From JAXDJH01 sp034663635 (GTDB lineage Bacteria > Actinomycetota > CADDZG01 > WHSQ01): a stretch of 56,851 bases of DNA. The notes beneath the pieces were generated by a model that was given only the letters and a program-made list of their open reading frames with translations, made no database searches and was not told the DNA's origin. The DNA lies in assembly GCA_034663635.1 (NCBI GenBank), contig JAXDJH010000010.1, positions 1 through 56,851 on the forward strand, given 5' to 3'. The position numbers and the translations under genes are program-made. How positions within the stretch are numbered: position 1 is the stretch's first letter; every line of letters starts with the position of its first letter. Positions 1 to 8,617 of the stretch are shown here, piece by piece.

Positions 1-209
1 CAGGGCTTGGGCTCAATGGCGGCGACGGACGCCTTCAGCTCCTTCGTCACGAATCCGGTCTGGATGTCGAGGCTCTTTCCTTGGGGCCACAGCAAGACCA
101 ACCCGATCGCGGTTGCCAGAAGGAACGGAACGAGCGCGGTAACAAGAAGCCGTTGCATCCGAGGCGAGACCCTGATCTCGGCAGGGGAATGGCTGTGAGA
201 ATGGCCCAT
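1..209 (-). CDS. YibE/F family membrane protein, N-terminal fragment (runs off window)
   Basis: Reading leftward from the ATG at 207-209 gives MGHSHSHSPAEIRVSPRMQR, then a hydrophobic helix (about residues 19-38, LLVTALVPFLLATAIGLVLL) and the start of a soluble segment ending at the window edge (IQTGFVTKELKASVAAIEPK). The His-rich start, a single helix and this extracellular start match the N-terminus of actinobacterial YibE/F-like multipass proteins, a family of unknown transport function. Only about 69 residues are visible, so the diagnostic membrane core is missing. It lies 47 nt downstream of the PHP-domain gene on the same strand and is probably cotranscribed with it. Confidence 0.7.
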   Translation of the reverse strand, partial: MGHSHSHSPAEIRVSPRMQRLLVTALVPFLLATAIGLVLLWPQGKSLDIQTGFVTKELKASVAAIEPKP

Positions 210-256
210 TGCCCGAGTATCTCAGCGCAGCGCAAGAACCGCAGAGGTTGTCCTCG

Positions 257-1435
257 CTAGGGAGTGGCCTTATCGCTTGCGATGTAGATCGGCGAGCTCA
301 GCGCGAGCATCGGCAGGGCCCCGTTGCAGTAGTCGACTCTGCTCCCGACCTCGTCACGGACGATGCATGCGTTCTTCTTGGAGGGAGCTAACTGCTCGTC
401 GAGATATAACTCCGCGCGGACCCAAGTCGCGCTGTTCGGCACTTCTATGACCATGCTGTAGTCGAAGGAATCGACGATGAATTCCTGAAGCAGTTTCGAG
501 CCATCGGTGATCAGCCGGACCTTCGCAGCGGGCGCATCCTTCACCCGGATCCGCAACTGTGACCCTGCAGCTACTTCATCTCCCAATCGAGCCTCGAATT
601 TCCCATCGCCGTCCTCGTCGCTCTCGAGGAACAGAAGTGGTCCTTTCAAGGCGGGTGACTCATGCGAGATCGTCGTCCGACCGAAGTCGATGCCCCGAAC
701 CACCCCCGCAGGGTTGGCCGTCTCGGCACATACCCACGTAGTTGGCTGACCCACACCGGCGAGGTCCGACAGTGCCCGGGAGGAGGTGTCCGAACCACCA
801 GCCACCGCAGCGCGGACTCCGTGATCGAGGAGACGATCGTAGAGATATAGCGCGCCTGCCGGATTCTTGTGGAGCCCCGGGGTTCGATAGCTGAAGGGCC
901 CGCCACGCCAAACCTCGATCGCCTCCGGTTCAAGACTCTTGACGAACTGAACCGACCACCGGCTGACCTCCGGTCTGCCCACCGAAACGATGCCGTTGCC
1001 GTTGCGGACGCCTTGCGCTATGCGGATCAGGTCCTTCGGCGACTCGCCGTAATCCGTGAAGGAAAGGCCGCCCCCACCCAAGATCAGGCTCCCTCCTTGA
1101 GCGATTTTCTGGTAGCCGATCAGCCAGGTCAGACCGCCGTTCCCAAACGCCGGATCGGTGAGCGCCGTGAATTCATTCGGATCTGCGACGAGGAGGTAAT
1201 CGAGACCTCGCGCTGTCGCGTTCTGGGCAAGCTCGCCGAGTGATAGCCCCTCGGGTGTGGACTCGGTTGCCGCGTGTGCATGGAGATCGCCCGCCATCCA
1301 TGAACAGGTCGGCTCTGTCGCGGCGGTTTGAACCGACGACGCCGTCGATCGGGCGGAGTTTGGAAGGCTCCAAAGCCCCCATGCGGCCCCCACGGTGAAG
1401 ATGGACACGACAGCGATGAGTCGCTTCACGAGCAC
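257..1435 (-). CDS. Secreted PHP-domain metallohydrolase-like protein (CehA/McbA type)
   Basis: This 392-residue protein starts with a signal-like segment (MLVKRLIAVVSIFTVGAAWG). The PHP metal-binding signature DLHAHA is near residue 50 and a second conserved motif, AGGSDTSS, is near residue 215. These fit the PHP superfamily of metal-dependent phosphoesterase-like enzymes, and specifically the exported CehA/McbA-like branch. The last 120 residues look like a beta-sandwich (DEDGDGKFEARLGDEVAAG). Its substrate cannot be read from the sequence. It is divergent from the UPF0718 permease, with only 32 nt between the two start codons, so the promoters must overlap. YibE/F follows downstream. Family call is good; the enzymatic role is an inference. 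Confidence 0.75.
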   Translation of the reverse strand: MLVKRLIAVVSIFTVGAAWGLWSLPNSARSTASSVQTAATEPTCSWMAGDLHAHAATESTPEGLSLGELAQNATARGLDYLLVADPNEFTALTDPAFGNGGLTWLIGYQKIAQGGSLILGGGGLSFTDYGESPKDLIRIAQGVRNGNGIVSVGRPEVSRWSVQFVKSLEPEAIEVWRGGPFSYRTPGLHKNPAGALYLYDRLLDHGVRAAVAGGSDTSSRALSDLAGVGQPTTWVCAETANPAGVVRGIDFGRTTISHESPALKGPLLFLESDEDGDGKFEARLGDEVAAGSQLRIRVKDAPAAKVRLITDGSKLLQEFIVDSFDYSMVIEVPNSATWVRAELYLDEQLAPSKKNACIVRDEVGSRVDYCNGALPMLALSSPIYIASDKATP

Positions 1436-1467
1436 ACCCTATGAGCGAGCCGCACTAAGCTCGGCCC

Positions 1468-2475
1468 GTGGCAGTCAGATCGCCCGCTTTAGGTCGCCGG
1501 CTTTCCCCAGGCCTCGCGGCCGCGCTACTTGCGTGCCTCATTGCCGTCGTCGCGATCGGGCGGGTCACCAACGTCAGCCAGACGCCTCAGATCAGTTCAT
1601 TCGTCCTCGTCTTCACTTCGATAGTCGTCGAGGCCTTGCCCTTCGTCCTGCTCGGTGCCCTCGTCTCCGCGTTGATCGAGGTCCTGGTCCCGGATAGCGC
1701 CTTCACCCGGATGGGACGACTACCCCTAGCCTTGCAACTCCCTGGTGCGGCCCTCGGCGGCCTCGCGTTCCCGGTGTGCGAATGCGGATCGGTTCCCGTC
1801 GCGCGTCGTCTCATCTCCAAGGGGATGCATCCAGCTGCGGGCCTCGCGTTCATGCTCGCTTCTCCGATCATCAACCCAATCGTGTTGTGGTCGACCTACG
1901 TTGCATACCGGGGTCAGGGATTGGGGTGGGAGATGCTGTTCGGGCGCGCGTCGCTCGGCCTCATCCTCGCGATCGTGCTGGGTTGGACGATCGGTACTGA
2001 GAGCGCGTCATCGCTGCTCAGATCTCGCCCGGAGCACGATCATGGTCACGACGATCACGATCACTCAAAGTCACGAGTCGCGGCTGTCGCGGAGCACCTG
2101 ACCCTCGACTTCGCTTTCATGGCCCGTTTCGTCGTGATCGGTGCGGCCCTCGCGGCCGCATTGCAAACGATCGTTCCGCAAGGCATCGTCTCAGGAGTCG
2201 CAGGCAACCCGTTGACGGCAAGTCTCGCGCTCATGGGCCTCGCTTTCTTGCTGTCGCTGTGCTCGGAAGCGGACGCGTTCGTGGCGGTTTCGTTCACCCA
2301 GTTCCCTCTGAGCGCACAACTCTCGTTCCTGGTGTTCGGACCCGTCATCGACGCGAAGCTGTCCTTCCTGTACGGCGCTACTTTCAAGAACAGATTCGTC
2401 TTGCGGGTCATCATCGCGGCCGTGCCGGTGGTTCTGGCCGGCGCTTTCTGGTTCGAAAGGATCGTGGGGCAGTAG
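1468..2475 (+). CDS. UPF0718 (YraQ/DUF318) family permease with His-rich loop
   Basis: This 335-residue multipass membrane protein has the two family hallmarks: VCECGSVPVARRL near residue 103, followed by ASPIINPIVLWST, and SLCSEADAFVAVSF near residue 264. The two conserved halves are separated by a cytoplasmic loop rich in His and Asp (EHDHGHDDHDHS, about residues 188-199), of the kind metal transporters use to bind divalent cations. The start is a GTG at 1468. Its stop directly abuts the ATG of the TIGR03943 gene, its usual partner. Transport substrate is unproven, but the His loop and the adjacent znu-zur operon suggest a transition metal. Confidence 0.85.
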   Translation: MAVRSPALGRRLSPGLAAALLACLIAVVAIGRVTNVSQTPQISSFVLVFTSIVVEALPFVLLGALVSALIEVLVPDSAFTRMGRLPLALQLPGAALGGLAFPVCECGSVPVARRLISKGMHPAAGLAFMLASPIINPIVLWSTYVAYRGQGLGWEMLFGRASLGLILAIVLGWTIGTESASSLLRSRPEHDHGHDDHDHSKSRVAAVAEHLTLDFAFMARFVVIGAALAAALQTIVPQGIVSGVAGNPLTASLALMGLAFLLSLCSEADAFVAVSFTQFPLSAQLSFLVFGPVIDAKLSFLYGATFKNRFVLRVIIAAVPVVLAGAFWFERIVGQ

Positions 2476-3177
2476 ATGAGCGATCGACGCAGGCTCGATC
2501 CGGCGCGGGTTGGACGCATCGTGGTTCTGGTCGCGTGGGCGGGGTTCTTCGCCTATCTGTGGGCCTCAGGCGATGTCGTGCGATACCTCGGGCCCCGGAC
2601 CTATTGGGTAGTCGTCTTTGGAACCGTGACGCTCATCGCGGCGGCGATCTCGAGTCTCTCCATGGTGCGGCGAGGTTCTACCGGCCAGCTCACGGTGGGG
2701 CAGTTCCTCGGTTACCTGTTGATCCTCCTTCCGATCGCAGTGGTCGTGATGGCTCCCGACGCGGAACTCGGCGCGCTCGCGGTTTCCCGCAAGCTGGTGG
2801 GGGATGACACGCGGGCCGTGATCATCCCGCAGTTCGATCCGGATCGTCCGGTGTCGTTCATCGATCTCGCTTATGGATCCCGATCGCCCGAATATGCGAA
2901 GGCGGCGGGGATCGAGGCCGGACGTGAACTCGAGCTCGTTGGATTCGTGACCCACGAAGGAGGCGGCAAGGGGTTCCGGCTAAGCCGGTTCTACATCTCG
3001 TGTTGCGCGGCCGACGCCATCCCTTACTCGACCGACATCCTCACTGAGGACGGGTCCGACTATGCCGATGACACCTGGCTCCAAGTGAAAGGGACCATCG
3101 AGAGCCACGAAGGAGGTTTCGCTCTGAAAGCCAGTCACATCAACGAGGTGGAGGAGCCGGACCCCCCGTATCTCTAA
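2476..3177 (+). CDS. TIGR03943 family permease-subunit-like protein (DUF1980)
   Basis: This 233-residue protein has three N-terminal hydrophobic helices (roughly residues 12-32, 38-60 and 75-95) and a soluble C-terminal domain carrying the family signature SRFYISCCAADAIPY near residue 173. The paired cysteines and following Ala-Asp are the hallmark of the family, always found beside UPF0718 permeases and presumed to form a complex with them. It starts immediately after the UPF0718 stop codon (TAG then ATG), so translation is coupled. The gene is followed 59 nt later by the zinc ABC transporter operon. The function of the pair is not established; a metal-related role is inferred from context. 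Confidence 0.85.
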   Translation: MSDRRRLDPARVGRIVVLVAWAGFFAYLWASGDVVRYLGPRTYWVVVFGTVTLIAAAISSLSMVRRGSTGQLTVGQFLGYLLILLPIAVVVMAPDAELGALAVSRKLVGDDTRAVIIPQFDPDRPVSFIDLAYGSRSPEYAKAAGIEAGRELELVGFVTHEGGGKGFRLSRFYISCCAADAIPYSTDILTEDGSDYADDTWLQVKGTIESHEGGFALKASHINEVEEPDPPYL

Positions 3178-3202
3178 GGGCTCTCGTTGGCCTAGATGCT
3201 TT

Positions 3203-3217
3203 TGACAGTCGTTTTCA
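3203..3217. promoter_or_regulatory. Candidate Zur operator upstream of znuA
   Basis: The 15-mer TGACAGTCGTTTTCA matches the actinobacterial Zur-box core TGAAAATCGTTTTCA at 13 of 15 positions (consensus recalled from family knowledge). It ends 19 nt upstream of the znuA ATG, where a repressor would block transcription. The left half is degenerate, so the palindrome is imperfect. The operon encodes a Fur-family regulator as its last gene, which supports autoregulation. Confidence 0.55.
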
Positions 3218-3236
3218 TATTCGTTAAGGTTCGGTG

Positions 3237-4127
3237 ATGCAGACCAAGCTCATCACCGCCCTTTGCCTGACTCTCCTCTGCTCAGCCTGCTCGCAGGGAG
3301 GGTCCGAACCCAATGACAAGCTCAAGGTCGTGGCCGCCTTCTATCCGCTGGCCTGGGCTACCGAACAGGTCGGAGGCGCATCAGTTGAGGTCGAGGACCT
3401 CACCCCCTCGGGCGTCGAGCCGCACGACCTCGAGCTGAAGGCGAGTCAGGTGCGTGACATCTCGGAAGCAGACCTCGTCGTCTATATGGGTTCGGGCTTC
3501 CAGCCGGCCGTCGATGACGTTGCCGGTCAGCTCGACGAGAGTCAACGGCTCGACGCGCTGGAGGGCCGGGATCTATTGCACGGAACGCCTGAGGAAGGCG
3601 AGGCCGATGCGAGCCAGATCGACCCACATGTGTGGCTGGACCCGAGCATCATGGCGACGATCGTCGACGATGTCGCAGTTCGACTCGCCGAGATTGATCC
3701 CGACAACGCCGATCGATTCCGAGCGAATTCATCTGCCCTCCAGGACGAACTAGCCGCATTGGACGAGGAGTTCCGGACCGGCCTCAGCGGATGCAAGCGC
3801 AACGAAATCGTCACCAGCCACGCGGCGTTCGCATATCTGGCCGCGCGCTACAAACTCGATCAGGTGAGCGTGGCGGGCATCGATCCCGAATCGGAGCCTT
3901 CTCCCGGCCGCCTCGCAGAGGTTGCGCGCTTCGTGACCGAAAATGACGTCACCACGATCTTCTTCGAGGAGCTCGCTCCTAAGGACGTCGCCGACACCCT
4001 CGCTCGGGAGACCGGTGCCAAAGTCGAGGTCCTTTCACCGTTGGAGACCAAACCGGAAGCGGGCGACTATCTCGACGCGATGAGAACGAATCTCACTGCA
4101 CTGCGGGATGCTCTCGATTGTGAGTGA
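3237..4127 (+). CDS. znuA: Zinc ABC transporter substrate-binding lipoprotein ZnuA-like
   Basis: This is a cluster A-I metal-binding protein of about 296 residues. The N-terminus is a lipoprotein signal with lipobox LCSAC, so it is anchored to the outer face of the membrane. Probable metal ligands are the His residues in GVEPHDLELK (near 63), DPHVWLDP (near 128) and TSHAAFAYLA (near 188), with a C-terminal acidic ligand in TIFFEELAPKD. The long His-rich loop typical of ZnuA is replaced by a short acidic stretch (GTPEEGEADASQ). A GTG one codon upstream (3234) is an alternative start. The 3' end overlaps the ATPase gene by 20 nt. Zinc is more likely than manganese because of the zur gene and Zur-like box. 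Confidence 0.9.
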   Translation: MQTKLITALCLTLLCSACSQGGSEPNDKLKVVAAFYPLAWATEQVGGASVEVEDLTPSGVEPHDLELKASQVRDISEADLVVYMGSGFQPAVDDVAGQLDESQRLDALEGRDLLHGTPEEGEADASQIDPHVWLDPSIMATIVDDVAVRLAEIDPDNADRFRANSSALQDELAALDEEFRTGLSGCKRNEIVTSHAAFAYLAARYKLDQVSVAGIDPESEPSPGRLAEVARFVTENDVTTIFFEELAPKDVADTLARETGAKVEVLSPLETKPEAGDYLDAMRTNLTALRDALDCE

Positions 4128-4860
4128 CAAAGACCCGATCCTCGAGCTGAGGCAGGCCTGGGTTCGTCTCGGGGGCAACGAAGCGTTGCGTGGCATCGAC
4201 TTCAAGATCGATCGGGGTGAGTTCGTCGTCCTTCTTGGTCCCAACGGCTCGGGCAAGACGACGCTGGTCAAGGCCGTTCTCGGACTCCTCGAGTTGACCA
4301 AAGGTGAGAGTCGAGCATTCGGCCAGCCGCTTCACGAGTTCGATCGATGGGACCAGATCGGCTACGTGCCGCAGCGACTAACTGCCGCGACGGGCATCCC
4401 CGCGACAGTCGAGGAGGTTGTTCTCTCGGGACGGATCGGCAAGATCGGCCTGCTCGCGCGATTCCGTCCCCAAGACCATGAGGCGGTGAAGCGGGCGCTC
4501 GATCAGGTCGACCTTTCGGAGTTCGGTCGACGAGAGGTTGATCGGCTCTCGGGCGGTCAACAGCAGCGCGTCCTGATCGCACGAGCCCTCGCGACGGACC
4601 CGGCGATCCTGGTTATGGATGAGCCGGTCGCGAGCGTCGACCTCGCGCATCAAGAGAGTTTCGCTGCAACGCTCGCCCAATTACATGCGAGTGGCACTTC
4701 GATCCTGCTTGTCGCTCACTCCCTCGGCGCCATGCAGCCGCTCGCGCAGCGAGCCGTCGTGTTGGAACGCGGGGTGGTGGTGCACGACGGAGTCCCCTCG
4801 GATGTCCTCACCCATGAGCATGAGCATCCCCACCATCCCGACGACCGGAGCGCCTCGTGA
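4108..4860 (+). CDS. znuC: Zinc ABC transporter ATP-binding protein ZnuC-like
   Basis: A 250-residue ABC ATPase with Walker A GPNGSGKTT (residues 44-52), Q-loop region GYVPQRL, signature LSGGQQQRV and Walker B ILVMDEP followed by the H-loop in LVAHSLG. It powers import of the metal delivered by the upstream lipoprotein through the downstream permease. The C-terminus is His-rich (HEHEHPHHPDD), a common feature of metal transporters that may sense or store zinc. It overlaps znuA by 20 nt, and its TGA overlaps the GTG start of the permease (GTGA), so the three genes are translationally coupled. The order A-C-B is usual for the family. Confidence 0.92.
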   Translation: MLSIVSDKDPILELRQAWVRLGGNEALRGIDFKIDRGEFVVLLGPNGSGKTTLVKAVLGLLELTKGESRAFGQPLHEFDRWDQIGYVPQRLTAATGIPATVEEVVLSGRIGKIGLLARFRPQDHEAVKRALDQVDLSEFGRREVDRLSGGQQQRVLIARALATDPAILVMDEPVASVDLAHQESFAATLAQLHASGTSILLVAHSLGAMQPLAQRAVVLERGVVVHDGVPSDVLTHEHEHPHHPDDRSAS

Positions 4861-5666
4861 TCGACTTCCTCGATTTCGACTTCATGCGCCGAGCGTTGTT
4901 CGCCGGGGCTCTCGTCGGCCTGGCGGCTCCGTCGATCGGCATCTACCTGGTCCAACGCAGGCTGGCCCTGATGGGGGACGGCATCGGCCACGTCACTTTC
5001 ATGGGCGTTGCGGTCGGACTCGCGCTCGGGCTTTGGCCGGTCCCCGCCGCGATCGTGTTCGCGATCGCAGGGGCTACAACGATCGAGCTATTGAGGCGCC
5101 GCGGCAAGACGGCCAGCGACGTTGCACTCGCTCTCGTCTTCTACGCGGGCATCGCCGGCGGCGTGCTCTTCCTCGGCATGGGCAACGTCTCGAACATCGC
5201 CGTCAACAGCTTCCTGTTCGGCTCGGTCCTCACCGTCAGCGGGGAGGATCTCGTTATCGTGTCGGTAGTTGCGATCGTTGCGCTCGCGGTCAGTCTCGTC
5301 TTGCGAAAGCACCTCTTCGCGATCTCCTACGACGAGGAGATGGCGCGCGTGTCAGGGCTGCCGGTAGGAAGACTGAACCTCCTGATCGCCTGTCTCGCAG
5401 CCGTCACCGTCGCCGTTACGGCCAAGGTCGTCGGGATCCTGCTCGTCTCCGCGATGCTGGTTCTTCCGGTCGCCGCGGCGCAGCAGATCTCCCACAGCTT
5501 CGCGGCTACGTTCAGGCTCAGCCTCGTGATGGGAGTCATCTCGACTACCACCGGCCTTGTCGTGGCCTTCTACACGGACCAATTCCCCGCAGCGACGATC
5601 GTGCTCGTCTCGATCGGGCTCTTCGTTATGACTTCCGCGATCCGGCGCTTCGGCGTGGTGAGATAG
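4857..5666 (+). CDS. znuB: Zinc ABC transporter permease ZnuB-like
   Basis: A 269-residue integral membrane protein of the ABC-3 family with about eight to nine hydrophobic helices. Family-typical segments are IGIYLVQRRLALMGDGIGHV near the N-terminus, the NSFLFGSVL stretch, and the helix-rich VGILLVSAMLVLPVAAAQQI region. It forms the membrane channel for the metal transporter. Translation starts at a GTG that overlaps the stop codon of znuC by 4 nt. Its own stop is 4 nt before the zur ATG, so all four genes form one operon. Confidence 0.92.
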   Translation: MIDFLDFDFMRRALFAGALVGLAAPSIGIYLVQRRLALMGDGIGHVTFMGVAVGLALGLWPVPAAIVFAIAGATTIELLRRRGKTASDVALALVFYAGIAGGVLFLGMGNVSNIAVNSFLFGSVLTVSGEDLVIVSVVAIVALAVSLVLRKHLFAISYDEEMARVSGLPVGRLNLLIACLAAVTVAVTAKVVGILLVSAMLVLPVAAAQQISHSFAATFRLSLVMGVISTTTGLVVAFYTDQFPAATIVLVSIGLFVMTSAIRRFGVVR

Positions 5667-5670
5667 AGCC

Positions 5671-6090
5671 ATGATTCAGACCCAAACGACTGCTTCGCGG
5701 GCAACGAGACAGAGAGCCGCTATCAGCGCAGCGCTCGAGCAGGCTGAAGCATTCCAAACCGCACAAGAACTCTTCGAGACGCTCCGCCTGGACGGCGAGA
5801 AGATAGGTCTTACGACTGTGTACCGAAATCTTCAGTCGATGGCGAGCCGAGGCGACGTGGATGTCCTACGACGCGAAGACGGTGAGGCGATCTACCGTCG
5901 TTGCAATAGCGAGGAGCATCACCACCACCTCGTCTGTCGTAACTGCGGAAAGTCAGTTGAGCTGGAGAACGCTGAGGTCGAACGCTGGACGAAAGACGTC
6001 GCCCGGAGGCACCGATTTGCCGACGTCACTCATGACCTCGTCTTGTTTGGCATCTGCGATGAGTGCGTAACCCGAGGAGAGAAGGACTAA
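5671..6090 (+). CDS. zur: Fur-family metal-responsive repressor, Zur-like
   Basis: A 139-residue Fur-family regulator. The N-terminal winged helix carries the recognition segment GLTTVYRNLQSMASRGDV. The dimerization domain has the metal-binding HHHHLVCRNCGKS near residue 88 and a second pair CDECV at the C-terminus, forming the structural Cys4 zinc site. The sequence alone cannot separate Zur from Fur, but its place as the last gene of a zinc ABC operon with a Zur-like box upstream makes Zur the best reading. It would repress the operon when zinc is sufficient. Confidence 0.88.
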   Translation: MIQTQTTASRATRQRAAISAALEQAEAFQTAQELFETLRLDGEKIGLTTVYRNLQSMASRGDVDVLRREDGEAIYRRCNSEEHHHHLVCRNCGKSVELENAEVERWTKDVARRHRFADVTHDLVLFGICDECVTRGEKD

Positions 6091-6196
6091 ACCCAGTCTC
6101 CGCTCCTATTTCGCTCTAAGAGACGACCCGGGCCACGTAAGGTCGCATTCGGCCCTGTCCTAACTAATGGGAATGCTGGGTTGGCGAGGAGGGTCT

Positions 6197-7954
6197 GTGA
6201 AGAGGGATCCGGGGACACGATTCATCCGCAAGTCCGTGGCGGTTGCAATGGTCGGCTTGCTCGTCGCTTCGTTGGCGGTCGGCAGCGGGGGTATGGCGAT
6301 CGCGCAAACCCCCAGAGTGGGCGGCAAGGTGATCTTCCGTATGGTTGCTGGACCCGATTGGATCGACCCGGGTCAGACGTATTACACGTTCGGGTACGTG
6401 ATCACCTACGCCACGAATCGCCCGCTCTATTCATCAAGTCCCGAGCAACCGGACGTCCCCGTCCCTGACCTTGCCGACGGCGACCCCGTGATCTCGCCGG
6501 ACAACAAGACGGTGACCGTGAGCATCAAGTCCGGCATCAGGTACGCGCCGCCCGTCAACCGCGAGGTCACTTCTCACGACGTCAAATACGCGATCGAGAG
6601 AGCATTCACCAAGAACGTCTCCAACCTCTACGTGTACACCTACTTCGACGACATCGTGGGCGCGCCAAGCGAAGCCGGCTCTTTCACAGACATTCCCGGG
6701 ATCGAAACGCCGGACGATCAAACGATCATTTTCCATCTAGAGAGCCCGACGGCGCCTGCACTTGCGGCGGCTCTGATCATGCCTGTAACCGTGCCGGTTC
6801 CGAAGGAGTACGCAGAACCCTTCGATCAGGAGAAGCCTTCCAGCTACGACACGCATGTGGCTTTCACAGGCCCGTACATGATCAGGAACGACGCGGAAGG
6901 AAACCTGGTGGGGCTCGGGGACGATATCGAGATCGTCCGCAATCCCAACTGGGACCCGGCCACCGACTATCGCCCCGCGTACCTCGACGAGATAACGTTC
7001 AAACCTGGTCGAGATGTCACCCGAATGGCGACGCAAACCTTCAACGGCTCACATCTTTTGTGCTGCGATGCCTCGCCGGTCGATGTGGTGAACGAGTTCC
7101 GATCCAGGTATCCGGACCAGATCGGAAGTGCGCCCGGACACGGCACTCGTTGGGTCTCGTTCAATACCACGATTAGACCTTTGACGAATCTAAATATCCG
7201 TAAGGCGCTCGCTGCGTGGATGGACCGAAAGACCTTGCGGGCAGCTCGGGGCGGCAGCACTGCCGGCTCAATCGCGCAACACTTCCTCCCCCCAGGTCTC
7301 CCAGGCTTCGAAGAGTCGGGCGGATATGCGGGGTTTACGGACCTCGACTACATGTCATATCCCGAGGGAAACCGCGCGCTTGCAAAGAGATACATGCTCC
7401 GTGCACGACAAGAGGGGCTACCGATCACCCGCCGAGGCAGATATACAGGGAGCAAGACCCTTCTGATGGTCGGCACAGACTCCGAACCTGGCGTGGCAGT
7501 TGCCCGGTCGGTTAAGAGACAAGTGGAAGAGCTCGGTTTCAAAATCGATCTACGCTTGGTGCCACCAGACCGGATGTTCACGCGCTGGTGCGGGGTGTCT
7601 GCGGCCAAGGTTGCGATCTGTCCGAACGTCGGGTGGTTCTTTGATTTCTTTGATCCACAGTCCTTGCTTCAGCCCACTTTCGACGGAGACGCGATCCTCC
7701 CTCAGGGAAACAACAACTGGTCCCTGCTCGACAGACCTGAGATCAATGCTGCGATGGACGAGGCTTCAACGTTGGTGCCTGGTTCGGAGCGATGGAATGC
7801 TTGGGCCCAGATCAACCGCAAGATCAGCGAACAAGCACCTGGGATTCCCTTGCTGTGGGACACCGTCTATCAGGTTGAGTCATCTGATGTGGTGGGCGTG
7901 ATGAATCCCTATTTCTCCGGATGGGATTTGAGCTTCACCTCTCTGAAGGACTAG
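6197..7954 (+). CDS. Extracellular solute-binding protein, peptide/nickel ABC type (SBP_bac_5)
   Basis: A family 5 binding protein of about 585 residues. It has a Sec signal (SVAVAMVGLLVASLAVG...AIAQ) and the conserved beginning GGKVIFRMVAGPDWIDPGQT, with later hallmarks VTSHDVKYAIERAF and RWVSFNTTIRPLTNLNIRKA. These proteins capture oligopeptides or related solutes for an ABC importer. The GTG at 6197 is preferred because GAGGAGGG precedes it; an ATG at 6167 in frame lacks a ribosome-binding site. No permease or ATPase genes of a peptide transporter are adjacent, so it is an orphan in this window. The mature domain begins within a few residues of the predicted signal cleavage after AIAQ. Confidence 0.88.
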   Translation: MKRDPGTRFIRKSVAVAMVGLLVASLAVGSGGMAIAQTPRVGGKVIFRMVAGPDWIDPGQTYYTFGYVITYATNRPLYSSSPEQPDVPVPDLADGDPVISPDNKTVTVSIKSGIRYAPPVNREVTSHDVKYAIERAFTKNVSNLYVYTYFDDIVGAPSEAGSFTDIPGIETPDDQTIIFHLESPTAPALAAALIMPVTVPVPKEYAEPFDQEKPSSYDTHVAFTGPYMIRNDAEGNLVGLGDDIEIVRNPNWDPATDYRPAYLDEITFKPGRDVTRMATQTFNGSHLLCCDASPVDVVNEFRSRYPDQIGSAPGHGTRWVSFNTTIRPLTNLNIRKALAAWMDRKTLRAARGGSTAGSIAQHFLPPGLPGFEESGGYAGFTDLDYMSYPEGNRALAKRYMLRARQEGLPITRRGRYTGSKTLLMVGTDSEPGVAVARSVKRQVEELGFKIDLRLVPPDRMFTRWCGVSAAKVAICPNVGWFFDFFDPQSLLQPTFDGDAILPQGNNNWSLLDRPEINAAMDEASTLVPGSERWNAWAQINRKISEQAPGIPLLWDTVYQVESSDVVGVMNPYFSGWDLSFTSLKD

Positions 7955-7976
7955 TTCGAGAGTCGCGTACCGTCGT

Positions 7977-8534
7977 TCACGCCAGTTCGTAATGGAGGTA
8001 GACGACTTTCGATCCGAAGGTCCTCGTCTCAACCAGCTGCAGCGGAAAACTCTGGGGGAGGGCCGGAAAGAAGGGCGTTCCTCCGCCCGTCACGGCCGGG
8101 TTGACGAAGATACGGAAATCGTCGATCAGTCCGAGTCTCATCGCCTCGGCCGCCAGGCCCGCTCCGCCGATGGCCACGTCTTTGCCCGTCTGCTCTTGTA
8201 GCTCCGCAACCTCTTCGGCGATACCGGCGCGCGCCAGCCGGGCATTCCCAACAACGTTGTCGAGCGTCTTCGAGAACACCACCTTCGGCAGCGCCTTCCA
8301 GATGTCGGCGAACTCGAGCGCGTAATCGACCGCATCAGGGTCCTCGTGCGCGGTTTCCCAGTACACCATCGTCTCGTACAACCGGCGGCCGAGGAGATGT
8401 CCCCCGATTGCACGCACCTGCTCGTTGTGGAACCGATGTAGTTCCTCATCGGGAACCGACCAGCTGAAGTCGCCGTCGGGTCCGGCGATGAACCCGTCGG
8501 CCGAGACGCTCATCGAATAGATCAGCTTCGCCAC
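7977..8534 (-). CDS. Dihydrofolate reductase family protein (RibD C-terminal-like)
   Basis: A 185-residue protein beginning MAKLIYSMSVSADGFIAGPD, the standard start of the RibD_C/DHFR-like reductase family. Further motifs are LLGRRLYETM and the nucleotide-binding DVAIGGAGLAAEAMRLGLID. Members bind NADPH and reduce pteridine-like or unknown substrates; true folate metabolism is not implied. It is convergent with the ABC binding-protein gene (22 nt apart) and divergent from the VOC gene. Length is normal for the family. Confidence 0.88.
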   Translation of the reverse strand: MAKLIYSMSVSADGFIAGPDGDFSWSVPDEELHRFHNEQVRAIGGHLLGRRLYETMVYWETAHEDPDAVDYALEFADIWKALPKVVFSKTLDNVVGNARLARAGIAEEVAELQEQTGKDVAIGGAGLAAEAMRLGLIDDFRIFVNPAVTGGGTPFFPALPQSFPLQLVETRTFGSKVVYLHYELA

Positions 8535-8617
8535 AAGTACTCCCTTCTCGCGATCTCAGTGAGATGCTCCACCATGCAATACACGTGCCCGAACCAAACG
8601 TCTTTGGGAGAGCGAGA

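Noticed and set aside
4619..5674. A 351-codon open frame over znuC/znuB in another frame.
   Set aside because: Very Arg/Ser-rich translation; the ABC genes in the correct frames have full family motifs.
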